Below, piece by piece: positions 13,780-19,252 of a DNA stretch of 19,252 nucleotides. Numbering within the stretch: the stretch's first letter is position 1; the number at the start of each line of letters is the position of its first letter. Source of the DNA: SIG588 sp964515215 (GTDB lineage: Bacteria > Bacillota > Clostridia > Oscillospirales > Acutalibacteraceae); the NCBI GenBank assembly GCA_964515215.1, contig CAZESL010000043.1, forward strand, positions 1 through 19,252, in the 5' to 3' direction. Under the pieces are notes generated by a model that made no database searches, was not told the origin of the DNA, and saw only the letters and a program-made list of their open reading frames with translations. The position numbers and the translations under genes were made by a program.

Positions 13780-16770
13780 TTATTCGGTACGCAATGCCAC
13801 AACGGGATCTTTCTTCGCCGCACTGCGGGAGGGAATGATACCTGCGATCAAGGTCAGCACCACACTGATACCCACCAAGATCACTGCGGCTTCAAGCGGC
13901 AACACCGCACGCAGATTAGCGATACCCGTAAAGTAATTCAATATCAAGTTAATGGGAATACACAAGAGATACGTCACACCGACACCGAGCAGACCCGCCG
14001 CAAAACCGACGATCATCGTCTCGGCGTTGAACATACTCGACACGTCCCGCTTGGAGGCGCCGATGGCGCGCAGGATACCGATCTCCTTGGTACGTTCCTG
14101 CACCGAGATCAGCGTGATGACACCGATCATAATGGAGGACACGACGAGCGAGATCGCCACGAACGCGATCAACACGTAGGTGATGGCGTTAATGATGGTG
14201 GTGATAGAGGACATCATCAGACCGATATAGTCGGTATAACGGATCTTGTGCACCTCATCCACCGTCTCGTTATAGTCCGCGATGGCCTCTTCAATGACGT
14301 CCTTGTTTTCAAAAGAAGAAGCATACAGGTTGATGGTAGCGGGCGATGCGAGATCCAAATATCCCATCGCCGTCAAGATATCTTCATACGAGGTATCCGA
14401 AAACTCCATCAATTCATCATAGTACAGTGCACACTGCTCGGCCGTGAGAGTGGGCAACGTAAACTCCAGTGCGCCAAGCAATTCCGCAGGCGACATGGCG
14501 CTCATCTGCTCTCGCACACTTTCGGCATATTGCGCTTTGATCTGTTCTTCCATGGATTTCGCGACCAACGCATTCAATTCCTCGTCCGACATCGCCGCAA
14601 GATAGGCGGCGATCTCATCGGCACTCACGCCCGTCTGCTCCGAAAGCCCCTCTTTCAGCATCTCTTCAAGCATCTCACGCGTCATATTACCGAGCGCGGC
14701 ATCGAGTTGTTGCTGTACGAACTCCGCAGACGGGATCGCCTGCATCGAAACGTACAACGCCGCTTTTTCGGCATCGGTCATCTCCGAAACAAAGGCACGG
14801 AAATCCGTCTCTTTTTGTTCGTCAGTCAAATTACCCGTGTTGGATTTGAAGGGCAGACCGCTCAACACGTCTTTGTTGGGAGACGCCAACTGAGCAGCGA
14901 TCACGTCGGAATCTGCCGCTTTTTCGATCAAATGCTCGGTCAAAAGGTGGGTGTAGGCGATACTGCCCGTCAGCATGGCGGTGTCGCTTTCCTCTTTCGG
15001 ACGAATGATCCCCGTCACCTTGAGCGGCATCGCGGTATCGTAAAGATAGCGGAGCCCTGCTTCGGTCTCGCGCAGGTCGGTATATTTCCCCTGCACGTCG
15101 TCCCATACGTAGCAGTCGGCAGGCAAAATGGTCTTGTAATCGCGACCGACGATCTCCTCAAACGTCCAACGACTTTCTTTGTTTTCCAGAATCATGCCGT
15201 TGAGACCGGCATCGATCAACTCCGCCATATCCTCTTCGGGTAACAGTCCCAACGCATATAACGTCACGTCATCCAACTCATTATTTTTATCCACCACCAG
15301 CACGATCTCATCGTGCGCGCGCGGCCACTCGCCGTACACCGTTTCGTACTGTTCCAGTAACAGGTCGTTGATCACGGCACCGTCGGTACCGGGCAATAAC
15401 TCCTGCCACAACCCTGTGGACATATTGCTCATCGACATCATCGGAGAGGCCGAACCGAGCGTCGACATGGCAGACATATCCACTCCCATGTAGGTGATAA
15501 GCAGTTCGGTCAAGATCTCTTCGGTATCCGCCCGTAAAATAGCGCCGTCGACATTCTCGGTATAAATGTACATGTCAAGGTCATAACCGTACTGCACACC
15601 GTTCACCGCGCTATACAACGGCGACTCCGTGTTTTTCAACTCTTTTTCAAGGAATTCGCGGAAAGAGCGCAAATCGTTTTCGGTCTCTTCCAGTGAGTTC
15701 ATGGCATTGACCATATCGTAGAGTGCCGACTTTTTGTACACCGCATCGTCGGTGTGTGTCACCTCATCACTCTGGATATTCATAAACGCCTGCATCAAGG
15801 TGGTGAGTTCCACCGTGGTGGCTTCCAGCGTGATCGGATACGCAGACAGCGTACTTTCCTGCACCGAATCAATGTACGCGGTAGTACCTTGCGAGACCGA
15901 CAGGATCAGCGCGATACCGATGATACCGATGGAACCCGCAAAGGCCGTCAACGTGGTACGTCCTTTTTTGGTAAACAGGTTTTTGAGCGACAGCATAAAG
16001 GAGGTGCCGAAGGACATCGACGGTTTTTTCTCCTTTTTCTTCGGGGCAGGTGCCGCGGCATATGCCTCGTTTGCCGCCGCGATCTCCTCCGCCGAAAGTG
16101 GGGCGGAATCGGCGGTGATGACACCGTCCAACATACGGATAATGCGAGAGGAATACCGTTCCGCCAACTCGGGGTTGTGCGTCACCATCACGATCAGACG
16201 GTCGTGCGAGATGGCTTTCAAGATCTCCATTACCTGCACACTGGTCTCGGTGTCCAACGCACCCGTAGGCTCATCCGCCAAAATGATATCGGGATCGTTC
16301 ACCAGCGCACGTGCGATCGCCACACGCTGCATCTGTCCGCCCGACATCTCGCTCGGACGTTTTTTGAGTTGGTCACCGAGCCCCACGTCTTCGAGCGCTT
16401 TCTTGGCGCGGGCGCGACGTTCCGCTTTGGAAACACCCGACAGCGTCAGTGCCAATTCCACGTTTTGAAGTACCGTCTGATGCGGGATCAGATTGTAACT
16501 TTGGAACACGAAGCCTACCGAATGGTTGCGATAGGCATCCCAATCGCGGTCTTTGAACTCTTTGGTCGAACGTCCGTTAATGATCAGGTCGCCCTCGGTG
16601 TATCCGTCGAGACCCCCGATGATGTTGAGCATCGTCGTCTTTCCGCAGCCCGACGGACCGAGGATAGACACAAACTCCGCACGGCGAAACCGCAGGTCGA
16701 TCCCTTTCAGGGCTTCGACCTTTCCGTTGCCCGCGGGGTACTCTTTTCGAATATGACAAAGTTGCAGCAT
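13780..16770 (-). CDS. ABC transporter, fused ATPase and FtsX/MacB-type permease
   Basis: This 996-residue protein begins with a full ATPase: Walker A GPSGCGKTT (38-46), Q-loop Gln90, signature MSGGQ (142-146), Walker B DIILADEP (161-168) and H-loop His198. A short Ala/Pro/Lys linker (about 238-250) leads to the first membrane helix (about 272-293). About 550 extracytoplasmic residues follow, then three C-terminal helices with the FtsX signature ISVQERTKEIGILRAIGASKRDV. This is the MacB/LolCDE/FtsX mechanotransmission class, which exports peptides, lipids or lipoproteins or signals across the membrane rather than importing nutrients. The outer domain is helical and acidic, with a Met-dense patch (SPMMSMSNMS) and long charged helices. 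The ATG follows a weak GGGGGT site. It is monocistronic and divergent from the GH3 gene. No two-component system or partner protein is adjacent, so the substrate is unknown. Confidence 0.93.
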   Translation of the reverse strand: MLQLCHIRKEYPAGNGKVEALKGIDLRFRRAEFVSILGPSGCGKTTMLNIIGGLDGYTEGDLIINGRSTKEFKDRDWDAYRNHSVGFVFQSYNLIPHQTVLQNVELALTLSGVSKAERRARAKKALEDVGLGDQLKKRPSEMSGGQMQRVAIARALVNDPDIILADEPTGALDTETSVQVMEILKAISHDRLIVMVTHNPELAERYSSRIIRMLDGVITADSAPLSAEEIAAANEAYAAAPAPKKKEKKPSMSFGTSFMLSLKNLFTKKGRTTLTAFAGSIGIIGIALILSVSQGTTAYIDSVQESTLSAYPITLEATTVELTTLMQAFMNIQSDEVTHTDDAVYKKSALYDMVNAMNSLEETENDLRSFREFLEKELKNTESPLYSAVNGVQYGYDLDMYIYTENVDGAILRADTEEILTELLITYMGVDMSAMSTLGSASPMMSMSNMSTGLWQELLPGTDGAVINDLLLEQYETVYGEWPRAHDEIVLVVDKNNELDDVTLYALGLLPEEDMAELIDAGLNGMILENKESRWTFEEIVGRDYKTILPADCYVWDDVQGKYTDLRETEAGLRYLYDTAMPLKVTGIIRPKEESDTAMLTGSIAYTHLLTEHLIEKAADSDVIAAQLASPNKDVLSGLPFKSNTGNLTDEQKETDFRAFVSEMTDAEKAALYVSMQAIPSAEFVQQQLDAALGNMTREMLEEMLKEGLSEQTGVSADEIAAYLAAMSDEELNALVAKSMEEQIKAQYAESVREQMSAMSPAELLGALEFTLPTLTAEQCALYYDELMEFSDTSYEDILTAMGYLDLASPATINLYASSFENKDVIEEAIADYNETVDEVHKIRYTDYIGLMMSSITTIINAITYVLIAFVAISLVVSSIMIGVITLISVQERTKEIGILRAIGASKRDVSSMFNAETMIVGFAAGLLGVGVTYLLCIPINLILNYFTGIANLRAVLPLEAAVILVGISVVLTLIAGIIPSRSAAKKDPVVALRTE

Positions 16771-16800
16771 AGGTTATACCCCCGTTTTTAATACACGCTT

Positions 16801-16814
16801 ATTGTAGCATACCA
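16801..16814 (-). promoter_or_regulatory. Probable extended -10 element for the ABC transporter
   Basis: The minus strand reads TGGTATGCT (plus 16806-16814), an extended -10, and immediately overlaps an alternative TACAAT (plus 16801-16806). No convincing -35 sits at the right distance for either, which suits an extended -10 promoter. The leader to the ATG at 16770 is about 30 bases. Confidence 0.45.
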
Positions 16815-16854
16815 CATTTTCCGTCAGTTACACAGGTGTGGCGGCTTTATGAAT

Positions 16855-16870
16855 ATTTTGTGAACAAAAT
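16855..16870. promoter_or_regulatory. Operator-like inverted repeat 1 in the ABC/GH3 divergent region
   Basis: ATTTTGT (16855-16861) and ACAAAAT (16864-16870) are perfect 7-bp inverted arms separated by GA. The site lies 29 bases upstream of the GH3 -35 box and behind the ABC promoter. Its half-site TTTGT/ACAAA recurs in a second palindrome with centres 30 bp apart. Confidence 0.5.
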
Positions 16871-16885
16871 TCTGTCTCAAAACAC

Positions 16886-16899
16886 TACAAACTTTTGTA
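16886..16899. promoter_or_regulatory. Operator-like inverted repeat 2, abutting the GH3 -35 box
   Basis: TACAAA (16886-16891) and TTTGTA (16894-16899) are perfect 6-bp inverted arms around CT. The right arm touches the -35 box at 16900, so a bound protein could block or recruit polymerase. Arms use the same ACAAA/TTTGT core as the site at 16855-16870 but in the opposite order. Confidence 0.5.
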
Positions 16900-16928
16900 T
16901 TTACACGGTTCTGTCACTATGGTATACT
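16900..16928 (+). promoter_or_regulatory. Promoter of the GH3 gene, with a very short leader
   Basis: TTTACA (16900-16905), a 17-base spacer and TATACT (16923-16928), with TGG giving an extended -10, form a good promoter. The start should fall near 16935, at the first bases of the ribosome site GAGGTG (16935-16940). The leader would then be only about 12 bases before the ATG at 16947. Confidence 0.7.
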
Positions 16929-16946
16929 GGCGACGAGGTGATGTCG

Positions 16947-18842
16947 ATGACGTTCGAAGAACGCGCCAAGGCGTTGGTTGCACAAATGACCTTGGCCGAA
17001 AAACTGTCACAAATGGTGTACGACGCCCCTGCTATTGAACGGCTGGGCGTTCCCGCCTACAACTGGTGGAACGAGTGCCTGCACGGTGTGGCGCGGGCGG
17101 GTACCGCCACCGTATTTCCGCAAGCCATCGGCATGGCGGCGTCGTTTGATGAAGAACTTCTGCACACGGTCGCTGTCGCGATCTCGGATGAAGCACGCGC
17201 CAAGTACAACCGATATAAGAGTTTCGGCAATACCGATATTTACCAAGGGCTTACCTTCTGGTCGCCCAATATCAACATTTTCCGTGATCCCCGCTGGGGA
17301 CGCGGACACGAGACCTACGGCGAAGATCCGTATCTCACCGCCCGTATGGGCACGGCGTTCATCCGCGGTCTGCAAGGCGACGGTAAATACCGCAAAGTGG
17401 ATGCGACCGTCAAACATTTTGCGGCGCACAGCGGCCCTGAAACGGGACGGCACGGATTTAATGCCGTCGTGAGTGAAAAAGACTTGTACGAAACCTATTT
17501 GTGGGCGTTTCGTTACTGTATAGAACACGCCGACCCTTCGGCGGTAATGGGGGCGTACAACCGTTTGAACGGTGAGCCGTGTTGTGCCTCCCCCACCCTG
17601 CTCGGCGATATTTTGTACGGCGAGTTCGGCTTTAACGGTTACGTGGTATCGGATTGCGGTGCCATCTGCGATATCAATAACCACCACAAAGTGACCGCCA
17701 ACGAAGCGGAAAGCGCGGCACTGGCCGTAAATAACGGCTGTCAGCTCAACTGCGGCACGGCATATAAATGGCTGAAGACGGCAGTAGCACTGAACCTTAT
17801 TGATGAAGATACCATCACAACGGCTGTCGAGCGGTTGTTCACCGCACGTTTCCGCCTCGGACAGTTTGATACCGATTGCGAATACGACGCCATCCCCTAC
17901 GACGTGGTGGATTGTGAAGCACACCGCGCACTCAACCGACGTATGGCACAGGAAAGCCTTGTACTGCTCAAAAACGACGGTATTCTACCTTTGAAGGATG
18001 CGAAGACGATCGCGGTCATCGGGCCGAACGCGGATGACAAATCCGTGTTGCTCGGCAATTACAACGGTACGCCCGCCTATTACTCCACTTTACTCCGCGG
18101 TATACAGGACGGTACCGACGCACGCGTGCTGTTCTCTTATGCGTGTAACCTTTTGGAAGCAGAATCGATCACAAGTTTTGCAAGTTACCGCAGGCACAAC
18201 GCCATTTTAAACGAAGGCATTATTACGGCGCAACAAGCGGATGTCGTAATTTTGTGCCTTGGTTTGAATCCTCAGATCGAAGGCGAAGAAGGCGATGCGT
18301 TTAACGCTGACATGAGCGGCGACCGTGCCACACTCGCCCTTCCCCGCCCGCAACAAGAACTGCTGGAAGCCATCGTTGCCGTGGGAAAACCCGTGGTACT
18401 TGTAAACGTCAGCGGCAGTGCGGTAGATCTTTCGTATGCCAAAGAGCACTGTGCCGCCATTTTGCAGTGCTTCTACCCCGGTGCGGAAGGCGGCAACGCC
18501 GTGGCAGACGTGCTGTTCGGCAAAGTATCCCCGTCGGGTCGCCTGCCCGTCACCTTCTACCGCTCGGTGGACGATCTGCCGCCGTTTGAGGATTACTCTA
18601 TGGAAAACCGCACTTACAAATTCTTCAAAGGCGAACCCGTCTTCCCCTTCGGTCACGGTCTCACCTATTCGGATATCCGTGAAGAGTGGACGGACGAGCG
18701 CACCGTGCGGTTGGAAAACCGCGGTGAATACGACGTGAACTACACCGTCTTGCGGTTTGAATATATCCCCCATAAAAATCTGTGTGGATTCAAAAAAGTG
18801 TTTTTGAAAGCGGGAGAGCACCAAACGGTCACGTTTGTATAA
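16947..18842 (+). CDS. GH3 family glycosidase (beta-xylosidase/beta-glucosidase), C-terminal domain cut short
   Basis: This is a 631-residue cytoplasmic glycoside hydrolase that removes non-reducing-end beta-linked sugars from oligosaccharides. The N-terminal TIM barrel has YNWWNECLHGVARAG (38-52), WSPNINIFRDPRWGRGHE, KHF at 156-158 and nucleophile Asp236 in YVVSDCGA. The NWWNE and WSPNIN forms favour the beta-xylosidase-like branch. The GH3 C-terminal domain follows (about 330-570), with a probable acid/base Glu in EGEEGD (445-450) and FPFGHGLTYS near the end. The FnIII-like domain begins but stops at LKAGEHQTVTFV, where relatives usually continue for some 40 residues. ATG 16947 is 6 bases after GAGGTG; the in-frame ATG at 16941 touches that site, and upstream in-frame codons precede the promoter. 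No signal peptide, so its substrate must be imported. Substrate choice is uncertain. Confidence 0.92.
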   Translation: MTFEERAKALVAQMTLAEKLSQMVYDAPAIERLGVPAYNWWNECLHGVARAGTATVFPQAIGMAASFDEELLHTVAVAISDEARAKYNRYKSFGNTDIYQGLTFWSPNINIFRDPRWGRGHETYGEDPYLTARMGTAFIRGLQGDGKYRKVDATVKHFAAHSGPETGRHGFNAVVSEKDLYETYLWAFRYCIEHADPSAVMGAYNRLNGEPCCASPTLLGDILYGEFGFNGYVVSDCGAICDINNHHKVTANEAESAALAVNNGCQLNCGTAYKWLKTAVALNLIDEDTITTAVERLFTARFRLGQFDTDCEYDAIPYDVVDCEAHRALNRRMAQESLVLLKNDGILPLKDAKTIAVIGPNADDKSVLLGNYNGTPAYYSTLLRGIQDGTDARVLFSYACNLLEAESITSFASYRRHNAILNEGIITAQQADVVILCLGLNPQIEGEEGDAFNADMSGDRATLALPRPQQELLEAIVAVGKPVVLVNVSGSAVDLSYAKEHCAAILQCFYPGAEGGNAVADVLFGKVSPSGRLPVTFYRSVDDLPPFEDYSMENRTYKFFKGEPVFPFGHGLTYSDIREEWTDERTVRLENRGEYDVNYTVLRFEYIPHKNLCGFKKVFLKAGEHQTVTFV

Positions 18843-18849
18843 GAAGAGC

Positions 18850-18863
18850 CACCCGTACGGGTG
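18850..18863. terminator. Palindrome just after the GH3 stop, probable decayed terminator
   Basis: CACCCGTACGGGTG is a perfect 14-bp palindrome 7 bases after the GH3 stop codon. It resembles the core of the hairpin after the GDPD gene (CCACCCGC/GCGGGTGG), but no T run follows, so it would terminate poorly alone. The hairpin 17 bases downstream could complete the job. Confidence 0.4.
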
Positions 18864-18879
18864 ATGGTCATAGGGATAA

Positions 18880-18924
18880 AAATAGAGAGAATGTATCTTG
18901 ATAAACATTCTCTCTATTTGTTTT
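18880..18924 (+). terminator. 15-bp perfect hairpin followed by GTTTT
   Basis: AAATAGAGAGAATGT (18880-18894) and ACATTCTCTCTATTT (18905-18919) are perfect inverted arms around a 10-base loop, followed by GTTTT. It is the first strong stop signal after the GH3 gene. The stem is AT-rich and unusually long for the terminators in this window, so it may instead be the end of an inserted repeat. The minus strand also has T-rich sequence after the stem, allowing bidirectional function. Confidence 0.6.
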
Positions 18925-18949
18925 GGTGGATATTCACTTGACTTCGAAA

Positions 18950-19072
18950 GGCGTTGTGACCCTTGGCCACCTTTCGTAAGAAAGGCGCTTGTCATAAAGG
19001 GGGATGCCCGAACATTGCCCGAAGCACCTGCTTGTTGAGGTCTTATCGGCGATGTTCCCGAGAATGAACGCC
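18950..19072 (+). ncRNA. Candidate structured RNA with three nested helices (strand uncertain)
   Basis: A closing helix GGCGUU/AACGCC (18950-18955 with 19067-19072) could enclose two arms. The first arm is GUGAC/GUCAU (18956-18960 with 18991-18995) capped by CCUUUC-GUAA-GAAAGG (18970-18985), a GNRA tetraloop hairpin. The second is a 10-pair helix, GAACAUUGCC/GGCGAUGUUC (19010-19019 with 19048-19057), with one G-U pair. The fold is hand-drawn. I match it to no known RNA family: tmRNA, RNase P and SRP RNA signatures are absent. No clear promoter is seen. It may simply be part of a repeat. Confidence 0.3.
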
Positions 19073-19165
19073 AACGACTTGGGTGTTACTCTTATGCGCT
19101 TGCCTCGCCCCTTGGGGAGAGGTGGCGCGCGAAGCGCGACGGAGAGGGGGTGTGCGTTCATTCTC
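19060..19165. repeat. 106-base palindromic intergenic element with 12-bp terminal inverted repeats
   Basis: GAGAATGAACGC (19060-19071) and GCGTTCATTCTC (19154-19165) are perfect inverted arms. Inside lie a hairpin CCTC-g-CCCC/GGGG-a-GAGG (19103-19122) and a hairpin CGCGC-GAA-GCGCG (19126-19138), followed by GGAGAGGGGG. This CCCCTTGGGG, AGAGGTGGCGCG and GACGGAGAGGG style is familiar from dispersed intergenic repeats of Oscillospiraceae-type genomes (recollection, not searched). It has no transposase. It may be a REP-like or MITE-like unit. Confidence 0.6.
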
Positions 19166-19216
19166 CCAACTTAAATCTGCGAGGAGAAAATGACTGAGGT
19201 CGCGTTTGTGAGCGCA

Positions 19217-19240
19217 GGACGTTTGCCTACGGCAAAGTCC
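19217..19240. repeat. Hairpin near the window end
   Basis: GGAC (19217-19220) and TTTGCC (19222-19227) pair with GGCAAA (19231-19236) and GTCC (19237-19240) around TAC, giving ten pairs with one bulged G. It continues the palindrome-rich style of the element upstream and is likely part of the same repeat region, which runs off the window. Confidence 0.55.
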
Positions 19241-19252
19241 GTGCAACGTTTT

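Larger units (their letters stand above)
18843..19252. other. Gene-poor tail of about 410 bases rich in nested inverted repeats
   Basis: I see no gene with a convincing family match here. The stretch holds, in order, a 14-bp palindrome (18850-18863), a 15-bp perfect hairpin (18880-18919), a possible branched RNA (18950-19072), a palindromic element bounded by a 12-bp inverted repeat (19060-19165) and a further hairpin (19217-19240). Frames open on the minus strand read through hairpins and have low-complexity, Arg/Ser/Pro-rich products, typical of repeat DNA rather than coding sequence. Confidence 0.7.

Noticed and set aside
13762..15243. Long open frame (493 codons) on the plus strand
   Set aside because: It lies wholly antisense to the well-supported ABC transporter, is rich in His/Arg/Gln with no domain, and reflects the codon bias of the opposite strand.
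15754..16791. 345-codon plus-strand frame
   Set aside because: Antisense to the ATPase domain of the ABC transporter, which has every expected motif on the other strand.
16836..16946. N-terminal extension of the GH3 protein
   Set aside because: Those codons overlap the palindromes and promoter, and a good ribosome site lies just before 16947.
18950..19072. Assignment of the structured segment to 6S RNA, tmRNA, RNase P or SRP RNA
   Set aside because: The fold is not the single long bubble-containing rod of 6S RNA, and the conserved sequence marks of the other three are absent.
18934..19246. Two minus-strand frames of 67-75 codons in the tail
   Set aside because: They translate palindromic repeat DNA into Arg/Ser/Pro-rich peptides with no ribosome site; better explained by the repeats.
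19190..19252. Possible partial gene starting ATG at 19190 after GAGGAG
   Set aside because: Spacing from the ribosome-like site is only 3 bases, the frame runs through a 10-pair hairpin in repeat-like DNA, and only 21 codons are visible. The weak likeness of its first residues to a thiolase start (VSAxRxP) is too short to trust.

Overview
The window looks like chromosomal DNA from a Clostridia-class Firmicute, most likely an Oscillospiraceae/Ruminococcaceae-type gut bacterium. This is inferred from strong GGAGG-type ribosome sites, TTGACA/TATAAT-type promoters, TTG/GTG starts, threonine-rich linkers in surface proteins (common in ruminococci), a GH3 enzyme of the clostridial beta-xylosidase/beta-glucosidase type, and a palindromic intergenic repeat of a style common in that group. 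No sequence search was possible, so the taxonomy is inference. The DNA is moderately GC-rich by eye. Layout: (1) 1-2208, minus strand: a tRNA-Asp cut by the window edge, with an ideal promoter; citrate synthase; and a HAD phosphatase. (2) 2303-9327, plus strand: a compact run of five genes from one good promoter to one strong hairpin terminator. They are an MBOAT O-acyltransferase, its DHHW/AlgJ-like partner, uvrC, an MFS sugar transporter, and a membrane-anchored glycerophosphodiester phosphodiesterase. The first two should O-acylate an exported cell-surface polymer. The rest are a DNA-repair nuclease and sugar/phosphodiester functions carried in the same run. (3) 9326-16770, minus strand: three tandem transcription units separated by hairpin terminators. 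First in transcription order is a MacB/FtsX-type ABC transporter with ATPase and permease fused. Next is an unassigned 573-residue protein that looks like an alpha/alpha-toroid, heparinase-lyase-like protein. Last is a three-gene operon with ATGA overlaps: a short-chain dehydrogenase, a LamG-domain membrane protein and a second single-pass surface protein. The terminator-promoter junctions in front of the second and third units are recognisably the same module. (4) 16771-18842, plus strand: a GH3 glycosidase divergent from the ABC transporter. It has two operator-like palindromes and a very short leader, and its C-terminal FnIII-like domain stops early. (5) 18843-19252: about 410 bases with no convincing gene, full of nested inverted repeats: a decayed hairpin, a 15-bp perfect hairpin, a possible multi-branched RNA, and a 106-base palindromic element bounded by a perfect 12-bp inverted repeat. 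The least explained parts are this structured tail, the duplicated terminator-promoter module that links the toroid protein to the dehydrogenase/LamG operon, and that operon itself. There is no CRISPR array, phage module, transposase or toxin-antitoxin pair that I can support.
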